Source: Paenibacillus sp. NFR01 (GTDB lineage Bacteria; Bacillota; Bacilli; Paenibacillales; Paenibacillaceae). From it: a DNA stretch of 64,000 nt. Position 1 is the first letter of the stretch. Every line of letters begins with the position of its first letter. The notes beneath the pieces were generated by a model, which saw only the letters and a list, made by a program, of their open reading frames with translations, did not search any database and was not told the DNA's origin. Of the stretch, positions 1 to 9,200 are shown piece by piece. The position numbers and the translations under genes were made by a program. The stretch lies in NCBI RefSeq assembly GCF_900111565.1, contig NZ_FOIK01000001.1, positions 2,139,309-2,203,308 of the forward strand, read 5' to 3'.

Positions 1-614
1 GGATTGACTCCGGCAAGCGCAGCAAGGTAAATGATTGTAGCAAAGCCGGTCTCCTGCCAAATCCCTGACAAAATATACAACGGGCGGAACCAGCCTGCAT
101 CGGCCATAAAAAGAATAGGCTCGCCCCCAAGCCATGTGATGATGTGATTCACGATCCCGCTGTTCGGGGATAGGAAGACGTTGAGCATCCCGACTAGCAC
201 GACGGTAGAGATAAAATGCGGCGCATAAATTACGGTCTGCACAAATTTCTTATAGGTTTTGCCCAGCATCTGGTTCAGCATGATTGCGATAATAATGGGA
301 GCCGGGAAACCAAACAGCAAGGATAAAAAACTGAGTGTTAGTGTATTTTTGATAATGGCCCAGAAGTTATAAGCATCAAAGAAATCTTTGAAGTGCTGCA
401 AACCTACCCATTCGCTTCCCCATATCCCCTGGCTTGGCGAAAAGTCTTTAAAGGCAATTAGCACCCCGTACATCGGATAATATTTGAACACCAGATAGAG
501 AATAAGAATCGGCAGCAAAAACAGATACAGTTCATAGTCGCGTTTGATCCGGCTCCATCTTTTACGTTTAGGTTTGATCAGGGAAGAATCCGCCATGCTG
601 GTTCTTGAATTCAC
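1..614 (-). CDS. Sugar ABC transporter permease, LplB/MalF type (partial, C-terminus off window)
   Basis: Reading the minus strand from 614 gives about 204 residues of an inner-membrane permease of the binding-protein-dependent sugar importers. It has a basic N-terminus, a first hydrophobic segment (YLFLLPILILYLVF), then the LplB-like stretch YYPMYGVLIAFKDF, and further membrane segments around PAPIIIAIMLNQ and FISTVVLVGML. The frame runs off the window edge without a stop. I prefer the GTG at 614 because AAAGGG lies 9 bases upstream; the ATG at 596 has no clear ribosome binding site. It lies downstream of the LacI-type gene on the same strand, so the regulator probably controls it. The substrate cannot be told. 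The family is secure. Confidence 0.88.
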   Translation of the reverse strand, partial: MNSRTSMADSSLIKPKRKRWSRIKRDYELYLFLLPILILYLVFKYYPMYGVLIAFKDFSPSQGIWGSEWVGLQHFKDFFDAYNFWAIIKNTLTLSFLSLLFGFPAPIIIAIMLNQMLGKTYKKFVQTVIYAPHFISTVVLVGMLNVFLSPNSGIVNHIITWLGGEPILFMADAGWFRPLYILSGIWQETGFATIIYLAALAGVN

Positions 615-651
615 GCTTATACGCCCTTTCAAAGTAAAGTAATCGGGTATT

Positions 652-735
652 TTGAAACGTTTCCAATTTAGGATAAGAAAAACGTCCACATCAAGCTCAA
701 CTTGAAACGTTTCCAATTTAGTAAAGAAAAACGTC
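652..735. promoter_or_regulatory. Two LacI-type operators in a 50-bp tandem duplication
   Basis: TTGAAACGTTTCCAATTTA occurs at 652-670 and again at 702-720, exactly 50 bases apart. The similarity continues into TAAGAAAAACGTC (copies 652-686 and 702-735). The core TTGGAAACGTTTCAA (minus strand) is a near-perfect dyad with central CG, as in LacI-family operators. On the minus strand each copy is preceded by TAAATT, a possible -10; the copy nearer the permease has TTGATG 18 bases before it. The sites lie between the lacI-type gene and the permease and resemble those before the lacI-type gene itself. Confidence 0.75.
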
Positions 736-771
736 AGTTTTAAACATTCCGTTAAATAAACTGATGTTTTT
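727..771 (-). terminator. Hairpin after the lacI-type gene
   Basis: AAAAACGTCAGTTT (727-740) and AAACTGATGTTTTT (758-771) pair almost completely. On the minus strand the hairpin follows the lacI-type stop and ends in a T-rich tract. It probably ends lacI transcription and leaves the permease to its own operator-controlled promoter. The 5' arm overlaps the tail of the operator duplication. Confidence 0.55.
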
Positions 772-786
772 CTTACCCAAATGGGA

Positions 787-1755
787 TCAAGTGGTTTCGC
801 CTTGCTTAAACTGGACGGGAATGCGGTATATTTGCCGATCCAGAGTAAGACCATCGATCTTGTTAAACAGCAGCCGGATGGTCGTCCGCGCCATCTCCTC
901 CACGGGCTGCCTGATCGTGGATAAAATCGGATGGAAAAATGGGTTATCCTGAATGCCGTCGTACCCGATGACCTTTACGTCCTCCGGAACCCGGATGCCC
1001 TGCTTCCTTGCCCTTTCGATATAATTCGCAGCCAACATGTCGGTAATCGCGAAGATACCGTCCCTATCGCCGTGTGTGCTCAGGAATTCGTTAAAGTAGG
1101 CATCGTCATCCACGATGGGGTCGGGTTTCTCGTAAATTGCATAATCAATGCCCAGCGCCTCAGCCTCATCTATGAAACCTCTTCGCCGGTTCATCGTTTC
1201 ACTGAACACGGAGGTCACGCTGCCCAAAAAAGCCGGCTTCCGTGCTCCCGCTTTGACCAGCTCTCTTAACGCCAGTCTTCCCCCCTCGTAATTGTCCGAG
1301 GTCACGCAGGTAATCTTCTTGTTAAAATGTCTGTCGATGCTTACGATCGGAATGTCGTTGCTCACATTATTCTCGATATCGTTGTAAGTTATGCCCACAA
1401 TGCCGGCCACTTTGTTCTGCCGGAGCATATCAAGATAATAGAGCTCCTTTTCAGGTTTGCCGCCGCTGTTGCACAGCATCAGCTTATATCCTTCCCGGTC
1501 CAGTTCATCCTCAATGTAATAAGCCAATTCCGAAAAAAAAGGATTCCAGATACTCGGAAGCAGTAAAGCCACCATTTTGGATTTCTGCATCTTGAAGTTC
1601 CGCGCCACTTCATTCGGAAAATAATTCAGCTCTTGTATGGCCGCTTCTACTTTTCTGCGTGTACCCGGTTTTACGGCGCCAGAGTTGTTAATGACCCTTG
1701 ACACCGTTCCAACTGCAACGCCCGCTAAATTTGCAACATCCTTTATGCTTGTCAT
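787..1755 (-). CDS. LacI/GalR-family transcriptional regulator
   Basis: The protein has about 322 residues. It opens with the LacI helix-turn-helix and hinge (TSIKDVANLAGVAVGTVSRV), followed by the periplasmic-binding-protein-like effector domain ending with FHPILSTIRQPVEEMA, typical of the family. An in-frame GTG lies at 1770, but GGGGAGG overlaps it and sits correctly for the ATG at 1755, which I take as the start. It would bind DNA as a dimer and respond to a sugar. Twin operators over its own promoter imply autorepression, and similar operators downstream tie it to the permease operon at the window edge. The effector is unknown. Confidence 0.92.
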   Translation of the reverse strand: MTSIKDVANLAGVAVGTVSRVINNSGAVKPGTRRKVEAAIQELNYFPNEVARNFKMQKSKMVALLLPSIWNPFFSELAYYIEDELDREGYKLMLCNSGGKPEKELYYLDMLRQNKVAGIVGITYNDIENNVSNDIPIVSIDRHFNKKITCVTSDNYEGGRLALRELVKAGARKPAFLGSVTSVFSETMNRRRGFIDEAEALGIDYAIYEKPDPIVDDDAYFNEFLSTHGDRDGIFAITDMLAANYIERARKQGIRVPEDVKVIGYDGIQDNPFFHPILSTIRQPVEEMARTTIRLLFNKIDGLTLDRQIYRIPVQFKQGETT

Positions 1756-1784
1756 GTAACCTCCCCGCACGCTCTTATGGGAAT

Positions 1785-1836
1785 ATCATAGCACCAAGTT
1801 GGAAACGTTTCAATAGAAAAGTGGAAACGTTTCAAT
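1785..1836 (-). promoter_or_regulatory. Autoregulated promoter of the lacI-type gene
   Basis: On the minus strand TTGAAA (1813-1808) and TATGAT (1790-1785) are separated by 17 bases. The -35 lies inside the operator TTGGAAACGTTTCAAT (1799-1814). A second copy, GTGGAAACGTTTCAAT, is at 1821-1836, 22 bases away, so two dimers could bind on the same face of the helix and cover the promoter. Confidence 0.75.
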
Positions 1837-1927
1837 ATTTATTCCTATTCTCTTGGGTTGCACCGCCCGTACGGGCACCCGCCACCTCCACATATGCTGA
1901 ATGGATGGCAGGAAAGGAGCGAGCGCC

Positions 1928-2641
1928 TTGAAAAATAGAGCGGATACCCCCGGGGTCTCGATCATCGTATGCACGAACCGCCCCCGATTCTTCGCCAATA
2001 TCATCGCCAACTACCGGACACAGCAGACGGGCCGCAAAGAGCTGATTATCATTCTGAACAAAGACAGCATGAATCTGGAGCGTTACCGGATGCGGGTGCG
2101 GGCTTATCCGGAGATTACGGTCTACAAGGTACCTGAGCGAACCTCGCTGGGTCAATGCCTCAACTGCGGAATCGCCAAAGCGCGTTATCCGCTGATCGCC
2201 AAGTTCGACGATGACGATTACTACTCCCCCTATTATCTGAAGGAGCAGCTCCAGGCGTTGAAACGGACCGGGAGCGATATCGTCGGCAAACACGCTTGCC
2301 TCGTATACCTGGAAGCGTCCCGCCGGTTGATCATCCGGTCGCCCGGGGAGCAACATAAGCCGGTCGTTTTTCTGTCGGGAGGCACGGTGCTGTTCCGGAA
2401 GGCTGTGACGAAGCAGGTGCTTTTTCCGGACCGTTCGGTGGGAGAAGACGTTAACTTCCTGAGAAGATGCCGAAGAAAGGGCTACCGCGCCTTTGCCACC
2501 TCACCGTATAACTATGTCTATCTACGCCGAAAAAACAAAAACGGCCACACCTGGAAAGCCGAAGACAGCTTTTACTTAGAAGGCAGCATTCCCGTGGCCA
2601 TTACCCGCAACTACCGCAGCATCGCCGACCGCAAGCTTTAG
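1928..2641 (+). CDS. Glycosyltransferase, family 2-like (GT-A fold)
   Basis: The protein has about 237 residues with a GT-A type N-terminus (GVSIIVCTNRPRFF) and an acidic metal/nucleotide-sugar site, AKFDDDDYYSPYYL. FLSGGTVLFRKAV and GEDVNFLRRCRRKGY fit the acceptor-side half of family 2 enzymes, and the C-terminus reads YVYLRRKNKNGHTW. It has no signal peptide or membrane helix and is therefore probably cytosolic. The TTG at 1928 has AAAGGAG nine bases upstream and is better than the ATG at 1901. It is a single gene between divergent neighbours, and both the sugar donor and acceptor are unknown. It is distinct from long processive synthases because it is short and lacks membrane helices. Confidence 0.8.
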   Translation: MKNRADTPGVSIIVCTNRPRFFANIIANYRTQQTGRKELIIILNKDSMNLERYRMRVRAYPEITVYKVPERTSLGQCLNCGIAKARYPLIAKFDDDDYYSPYYLKEQLQALKRTGSDIVGKHACLVYLEASRRLIIRSPGEQHKPVVFLSGGTVLFRKAVTKQVLFPDRSVGEDVNFLRRCRRKGYRAFATSPYNYVYLRRKNKNGHTWKAEDSFYLEGSIPVAITRNYRSIADRKL

Positions 2642-2683
2642 CAGAATCAAGCAAGACCCCGCTTAACCATCGACGCATGAAAA

Positions 2684-2723
2684 AAAGTCCCGTTACCCGC
2701 ATTTTGGCGGATAATGGGACTTT
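2684..2723 (-). terminator. Intrinsic terminator of the M3 peptidase gene
   Basis: AAAGTCCC (2684-2691) pairs with GGGACTTT (2716-2723), and most of the inner bases extend the stem. In the minus direction it ends in a run of seven T. It lies just after the peptidase stop. Confidence 0.85.
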
Positions 2724-2761
2724 GCATGACGGCCAGTTCAAGGACAAGCTGCGATGATCTG

Positions 2762-4453
2762 TTACATCGCTTTGTCGTCGACCGAATCCAGCCAGGCTTC
2801 GATTTCACCGATAACCGAGCTGACGCAGCCGTCCTCAAACGGCGAAATTAATCCGGCCAGCTCGACCAGAGCGACAAAGTCCTTGCTGCCTCCGGCTTTG
2901 CAGAGCCGCAGGTAATCGTTCCAGGCCTGCGTGAAATTCTCGTTGGAACGTTTCCAGAATTGGAACGCGCAGATTTGAGCCAAAGTGTAATCGATGTAGT
3001 AGAACGGGCTGCGGTAAATATGCGTTTGCTTTTGCCAGAATCCGCCCTGCTCCAAATAATGATTGCCGCCGTAATCGCGGTGAGGCAGATACTTCTGCTC
3101 GATGGCCCGCCAGGCCTGCTTGCGTTCCAGCGGCGTCGCTTCCGGATGGCTGTATACATAATGCTGGAATTCATCGACCGACACGCCATACGGGATAAAT
3201 TCCAGACTGCCGGCCAAATGGGTGAAGCGGTATTTGTCCGCATCTTCTTCGAAGAACAGATTCATCCACGGCCACGTCAAAAACTCCATGCTCATCGAGT
3301 GAATCTCGGCAGCTTCGGAGGTCGGGAACGTATACTCGGGCACGTTCAGATCTCGGCTGGAATACGCCTGAAATGCATGGCCCACTTCATGGGTCAGCAC
3401 ATCGATATCTCCCGAGGTTCCGTTAAAGTTGGAGAAGATGAACGGCGCTTTAAATTTTTCAAAAAAGGTACAATAGCCGCCGAACTGCTTGCCGTGTCTG
3501 CTCAGCAAGTCCATCATCTCGTTGTTTTGCATAAAGGAGAAAAATTCATCCGTTTCGGGCGAAAGCTCCTTGTACATCCGGGCACCGTTCGCTACGATCC
3601 AATCCGGATCGCCCTTAGGCACAGCGTTGCCGCTGTTAAAGTTCAGGCTTTCGTCGTAAAATTTCAGCCCGTCCAGACCGAGGCGCTCCGCCTGGCGCTG
3701 CTTCAGCTTCGTTGCTACCGGAACGATATGCTCAAGTACCTGTTTGCGGAAATTCGCCACCATATCCGCATTATAAGCCGTGCGGTTCATCCGGTCATAA
3801 CCAAGCTCCACAAAGCTCGGATACCCGAGCTTCCGGGCGATGCCGGCCCGTACCTTGACCAGTTCATCATAGATGCGGTCCAGTTCGCTTTCGTGGGCAG
3901 CCATAAAGCCGAATCGGGCGTCAAAAGCGCGCCGGCGCATCTCGCGGTCGGTGGACATTTCAAAAGGAATAAGCTGGGACAAATTGCGTTCTTCGCCTTC
4001 GAACATGATTTTGGCAGAGGCGATAAGTTGGGTGTATTCCGTGGACAGCTTGTTCTCCAACTGCAAATCGCCGATGATTTCAGGACTGAACGTCTTCAGC
4101 GACATTTCGGCAAGGTCCAGCAATTGTTTGCCCCACTCCTGCTCGAATTCGGCTTTATATTTGGAATGGACCAGGGCTTTGTAATAATCGGTTATGTACT
4201 CTTGAATAATAGGCTCGACTTCGTCGAAATAATCCTGTTCCGCTTTGTAGAATGCGTCTTCCGTATTAATCGAATGCCGGACATAAACCAGGTTGGCCAT
4301 GGTATCGAATTCGCTGCGCAGCTGGTTTATCGCAACGACGGCCGCCTTTTGCTCCTCGGCTGTGTCTGCTTCGAAGCCCTTGAGCAGCGCCTTAAATTCC
4401 AGTTTCAGCTTGTCCACATCAGGACGTTCATAGGGATACTCCGTAAATTTCAT
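2762..4453 (-). CDS. M3-family oligoendopeptidase (PepF-like)
   Basis: This is a 563-residue zinc metallopeptidase without a signal peptide, expected to cut short peptides in the cytosol. The zinc motif HEVGH is at residues 355-359 (context LTHEVGHAFQ). The N-terminal half is the helical M3 domain, and the length agrees with the shorter M3 oligoendopeptidase group. AAAGGAT lies ten bases before the ATG at 4453. The gene is monocistronic, with its own terminator. It could equally be named M3 family oligoendopeptidase, since the exact peptide preference is not visible. Confidence 0.92.
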   Translation of the reverse strand: MKFTEYPYERPDVDKLKLEFKALLKGFEADTAEEQKAAVVAINQLRSEFDTMANLVYVRHSINTEDAFYKAEQDYFDEVEPIIQEYITDYYKALVHSKYKAEFEQEWGKQLLDLAEMSLKTFSPEIIGDLQLENKLSTEYTQLIASAKIMFEGEERNLSQLIPFEMSTDREMRRRAFDARFGFMAAHESELDRIYDELVKVRAGIARKLGYPSFVELGYDRMNRTAYNADMVANFRKQVLEHIVPVATKLKQRQAERLGLDGLKFYDESLNFNSGNAVPKGDPDWIVANGARMYKELSPETDEFFSFMQNNEMMDLLSRHGKQFGGYCTFFEKFKAPFIFSNFNGTSGDIDVLTHEVGHAFQAYSSRDLNVPEYTFPTSEAAEIHSMSMEFLTWPWMNLFFEEDADKYRFTHLAGSLEFIPYGVSVDEFQHYVYSHPEATPLERKQAWRAIEQKYLPHRDYGGNHYLEQGGFWQKQTHIYRSPFYYIDYTLAQICAFQFWKRSNENFTQAWNDYLRLCKAGGSKDFVALVELAGLISPFEDGCVSSVIGEIEAWLDSVDDKAM

Positions 4454-4640
4454 GAAAGTTCAACATCCTTTCTCTACCAGATGAATTGATTATACTATAT
4501 GGAAGAGAAAACCAAAACTTGACATCGAAAGAGAGAACCGCGGCAATATCTTTCTCCTTTTTCTGGATTCCCTACTTGGGCGATTGATGATAAACTGGAA
4601 TCTTGTAATCATATCCATTACAGCGGGGGGACTACACGTA

Positions 4641-5576
4641 ATGAAATATTTAATGGTTACTGTGGTGTTGGTATTCGTTTTGACTGGATGCGGGGGAAAT
4701 AAGGAAACCGACACTCCGGCAGCCGAGATCGGCTTCGCCGCCCATACTCCTACGCCCGAGCATCAGCAACTGGAGGCCTATGTTATTGCCAACGGCGCTG
4801 CATTTTTGAATGAACTGGGTAAACATGTCGATGCCTTGAAAGCCGGCCAGGAAGCGGCAGCCGTAGGACTCCAGTCCACATTGCAGGAGAAAGACCGGGA
4901 CGGGTTTCTGGATAACCCGAGTTATACGGTGCTGGCCTATAATCTGGTGTTGACGGATTATCTCAATGCTTTTAATGCGGTTGATCTCAGTGGCGACTTG
5001 CAGGACGAAGAATTTCTTGAATCCATTGCAATGGCAAAAACCGATACGGCTGAATTTTTAAGCCAGGTGCCGGCCACTGGATCGCAGGCGTCTCCGCAAT
5101 CCGCGGCAACCCCGGAACCCTCGGCAACCCCGGAACCCACGGAGGCCTCGGAAGATTCGTTGAGTGCTGGGAACAGCGATTACGCTACTCTTGCTGCGAA
5201 AGGTAAACTTAGCGGGATCGAATTTGGCATCGGGACCCCTGCCACAGAAATCGAAAACGCATTAGGCAGGTCCCAAGCGGATATCACCGCTGAACATGAC
5301 ATCTCTTTTCTGGGCTTTGATGACGTCATTACATACATGGATGTGGCGTACCTGCTGAATGACGGTGTGGTAAGCGGTATTTTCACGTACCTTGGGGGCA
5401 GTCAAACGGCTCAAGACTTCTATGATATCTTCCAGGAGGATCATCCCGACGGAGGATACTATGGAAACGGGGAATATTACATGCAGCGGTTTGACGCCGG
5501 GGATTCTTATGATTTCTATATGATTAATGCCAAAGACGGTCAGGGGATTGATTACGTGATTCTGTATAAAAGCTAG
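4641..5576 (+). CDS. Lipoprotein of unknown function
   Basis: The protein has 311 residues from the ATG at 4641. It begins with a short signal peptide and the lipobox LTGC (Cys17), so it should be anchored to the outer face of the membrane. A middle linker rich in Pro, Thr and Glu (TPEPSATPEPTEASE) separates an N-terminal helical part from a C-terminal domain (LSGIEFGIGTPATEIENALG...) that resembles small extracellular repeat domains in Bacillales but which I cannot name. The ATG at 4584 would put the signal peptide inside the protein and is rejected. It is divergent from the peptidase gene and has no operon partner. Confidence 0.8.
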   Translation: MKYLMVTVVLVFVLTGCGGNKETDTPAAEIGFAAHTPTPEHQQLEAYVIANGAAFLNELGKHVDALKAGQEAAAVGLQSTLQEKDRDGFLDNPSYTVLAYNLVLTDYLNAFNAVDLSGDLQDEEFLESIAMAKTDTAEFLSQVPATGSQASPQSAATPEPSATPEPTEASEDSLSAGNSDYATLAAKGKLSGIEFGIGTPATEIENALGRSQADITAEHDISFLGFDDVITYMDVAYLLNDGVVSGIFTYLGGSQTAQDFYDIFQEDHPDGGYYGNGEYYMQRFDAGDSYDFYMINAKDGQGIDYVILYKS

Positions 5577-5737
5577 TTTTGACATTACGAAAAAAAGACG
5601 CTATTGTTTGATTTTTGCTAGAGTTTGGCCAACTGCTAGATTAAGACTGCGCAGCACGGGTTCGGGCCATACATGGCCTATGTTTTCCGTAATATAGATT
5701 CGCTTCCGGCTTGTACCCGGTTAAAGGCAAAAAACTG

Positions 5738-5768
5738 TTGACTTACAGTAAGCTCTAAGCCTTAACAT
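5738..5768 (+). promoter_or_regulatory. Promoter with 19-bp spacer, MerR-type operator
   Basis: TTGACT (5738-5743) and TAACAT (5763-5768) are 19 bases apart, two more than normal. The spacer contains an imperfect dyad, CTTACAGT-AA-GCTCTAAG. Overlong spacers with a dyad are the hallmark of promoters activated by MerR-family proteins. The likely start of transcription is only about 15 bases before the next ribosome binding site. Confidence 0.6.
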
Positions 5769-5789
5769 CGGAAATCAAGGGGGGTGGTC

Positions 5790-6104
5790 ATGTTGTATCT
5801 CGGAGATACATTTTATGATGAACACGATCTGATTAACGTCGAAAAGTTCGGAGAATTCAAACTGATTCTCAAAGACTCCGAACCGTCGAATCGTAAGATG
5901 AACCTTTGCTCAATAGCGGAATTCATTTGCCTCAGCAATTTGAAGCAACACCGAATCAAAGGCTGTTATCTGGGCGACGGTACATTTGAAATTCGAATCT
6001 ATCCCGACTGCGAAGGGATTTGGACATACTGCACGAGGAGCAATTCAGCTTCGCTCAACAATGTGGTGGGGTTGTTCCGGTGTACGGTGCCGAGTGCATC
6101 TTAA
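5790..6104 (+). CDS. Small protein of unknown function
   Basis: The protein has 104 residues (LYLGDTFYDEHDLINVEKFG...). I do not recognise it. It is cytosolic in appearance, with no signal peptide or helix, and has five cysteines in its second half. AAGGGGGG sits five bases before the ATG at 5790. The MerR-like promoter directly upstream suggests it is induced by a stress or drug signal. No merR-type gene is visible nearby, so the regulator would be encoded elsewhere. Confidence 0.55.
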   Translation: MLYLGDTFYDEHDLINVEKFGEFKLILKDSEPSNRKMNLCSIAEFICLSNLKQHRIKGCYLGDGTFEIRIYPDCEGIWTYCTRSNSASLNNVVGLFRCTVPSAS

Positions 6105-6190
6105 CCGGTGGTTTATGCGGTGCAAATAGACGCGGGGGTTGAAATCCGCGTAGCTGTTCCACAGCTGCGTACGAATATTCCTGCAATTTA

Positions 6191-6223
6191 AAAGCCGGAC
6201 AGACGATTCGTCAGTCCGGCTTT
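6191..6223 (-). terminator. Terminator of the GH3-GH94 sugar locus
   Basis: AAAGCCGGAC (6191-6200) and GTCCGGCTTT (6214-6223) form a perfect 10-bp stem. In the minus direction it is followed by TTTTAAATT, closing the sugar locus. In the plus direction TTTAAT could serve as a weak terminator. Confidence 0.85.
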
Positions 6224-6242
6224 AATACGATCAAGCTGCTTA

Positions 6243-9200
6243 TTACATATAAATATCGATGACCACGTGCTCCGTGCCGCTAAGCCGCTTAATGTCCTCG
6301 CCGGCAATCCGCAGCCCACCCAGCCGGTACGGATTGGCCAGCCGCTCTGCCTGCACGTCCTGTCCGTTCACCGCAACGCGGCGCAGGCCTCCCTCTCCGC
6401 AGTGATACTTGAAGGTGACCGGCGCTCCGCCGTATTCGAAGTCGAAGCGCGTGCCGTCCAGTTCATCCGGCAGGACCGGATCAATGATCAGATCGCTGCC
6501 TTCCTCGCGGATGCCCAGCACGTTGGAGATCAGCTGGTTCATATAGATCCCCGGACCGCTGGAATAGATTCTCCAGCCGCCTTTGACCTGTACCGAACCG
6601 GTGCGCAGCTCGGAGAACCGCTCCTGCGCTTCATAGCGGTTGGCGAATTTGCCGTCGGAGCTGCTGAAATAAGCATTGCTCTGGCGCAACTCGGCATTCG
6701 GCACGGCGTCGCGGATGCCGATCGGATTGATGGTCGCGAGGCCCTTCCAGACCTGATCGCGTTTGCCGATCTTCGCCATCGCTTCGACGAAGCGGATATG
6801 GGCATGCACGTACTGCAGGCCGATCTCCCGGCCGAAGTTGGCCGCCTGCTCCGCACGTTTGAAGTGGGTGCTGACGCCGCCGGCATATTGCGCCGGATGG
6901 TTCATCAGCCGCACGCCGTCAGGGCAGAGAAACTGCTCCTGAATCAGCTTATAATGCGCCTCCATCTGCTCCGGAGTCAGCAGCTCCCCGATCATGCTGC
7001 GGGTCATCGGCAAGAGGCGGTATTGAATGCCCGTTTCTTTGTCCTGTGGATGCAGCATCAGTTTGGCATGCTCCGGATCTTCGAAATACAGGAAGCCGGG
7101 AATGACCTCGGTGCCCAGCATGTATCGGTTGAAATCGCCTTTGATTCCCTCCGCCATGTTAAGCAGCTCAGCCGACCAGCCGGCATCCTGATCCCGCAGG
7201 ACGCCAGCCAGCCCCCGAACGGTCTGATACGTCAGCGCCACGGTCCAGCTGCTGACCATATACTGCTTCAGCTGGGCATTCGCCGGCTGCAGCGTATCAT
7301 CCCAGTCGCCGTCGCCGTATGCGGAGAGGAACGTATCATGCAGGAAATGGGTCTTGATGTAATCCAGCTCCTTCAGCACATGCGCCCTGAGCGGATAAAC
7401 GTCTTCCGTAAAGTCGAAGCTGTGTTTGCGGGTGTAAGGAAGCAACTCGTCCAGAACGGCATAATCCCCGGTTGCCCGCAGGTAGTCGCCCAGCACTTTA
7501 AGCGGCCAGACGATAATGTCGCCATGGCTCTCTTCTTGCTGCACGGCTGTATATTTGTCGAACATGAACCATTGCGGCCAGTTGCCGTCATCCTCATACT
7601 GGTGAGCAAATACCGTCAGCAAAATTTCGCGCACCTGTCCGTACTTATGGGTGGCCAGGAAATACTCCACCGGCCCCTGGCATACATCGCGCGTCCCCCA
7701 GGCTGCTCCGCCGTATTGCTCCAGTCCGTGCGGCACCGAATAGTGAACGAGCATGTTATGGGTGTACCACCAGGCGAGTGCGTTCACTTTGAACAGTCCG
7801 TCTTCTCCGCCGTCAGCTCCGGTCAGCTTGAACCCGTTCATCACCCCGGTAAAAAAATCGCGGTAGTTCGCCTTCTCGGCTTCAAAGGTTGTTCCGCCGT
7901 ACGGGCGCGCTTGTCCATCAAGCAGCCCCTGGAAGGTCAGCGTCCATTCGGCGCTGGCCGCAAGCTCCAGCACGGCGAGCGAGGCGCTGCCCGCCGCCGC
8001 TCCGGCTGCCAGAAGCGATTCATCCCCCAGCCGGTAGTCCGCGCCGTCTACCATTATTTTATAGGTAAGCTCCGGATAAACGTCTGCGCTCATACCGGAC
8101 TTGTCAGCCCGGAAGCTCAGCGCTCCGTCCTCGTCCCGGGACATGTGGAACGGAATCTCGTATTCCGCGACATTCATGGTTACCTGGTTACTGACCAGGA
8201 AGCGGTACGCTTTACCGGATGCCGAACGAACATGCAGCCGGATCTCCGGCGCGTACGCAGCGGTGTAGTTGGTAATGATCAATGTATCTTCCGCCGTCTT
8301 ATAGTGCCAACGGACGTAGTTAAAGCCGATTTCAAACAGCGAAGGCATCGTCAAGAGACGGAACTGCCCGTCCATCTCTACGTAAATACGCTGGCCTGAG
8401 GTCTTGTATACGTTAAGCGCATTGCGTGCGTTCGAGAGCATTTTATTGAAATTGGTATTGCCGACCACTACCTGGGAATTAAAAATCCCGTACATGTACG
8501 AAGTGGTCGTCATCACCTCGGCGTTCAGCCGGGCATTGTCTCCGCTCATCAGAATATGCCCGTGCGGCCGTTCCACCAGCAGCTCTTTGCGTTTCAGCAC
8601 GACATGCTCGTAAGTATCCGTGAAAAAGGCCAGCAGCTCTCCGTTGTCCCATTCCTCCTGGAATCGCTGCGGATACAGCGCATCCAGCTCTTCATCGGAC
8701 AATTCCTCCGTCTGCAGCGGCGCGCCGATCATAGGCGAAGCAGCCGTACGTTCCACCCATTCGCCCGGCGCCGGAGCCGCAAGGCTGCCCCGGGCTTTGC
8801 TCCAAGCGAGCTGCAAGGCATCGGCGAATTCCAGTTCGGTGATGGCCGCCGGATGATCCTCGCGGAACAATCCGTAGAACGTGAAGGAAGCTTTGCCGTC
8901 TAGATCGATTAAGGCCGATTGCAGCGCCGTATATGCGAATTCGTATTGATACACTTCGCTGGCAAGCTTTTCACGGTAGAGAGCTTCCGGTCTGTCGGTC
9001 TCCTTGTAGGACAACCCGAAGAACTGGAAGCCGTCGGTGGAATAACCGGCAGCTCCTTCAAGCAGCCCCTGCTGCAGGTACGGGAACTTCCCGCCCTGCG
9101 GCTGGTTCTGGCGGGAGCAGACAACATATCTGCCCCCCTGATCCTGAAACACGGTATGGTCGATATATTGGGACAGGTAGGCTTCATTGCTTGTCACCGC

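Noticed and set aside
6267-8399. Long plus-strand frame of 710 codons opposite the GH94 gene
   Set aside because: It mirrors codon bias of the GC-rich GH94 gene, has no recognisable domain and no good ribosome binding site.
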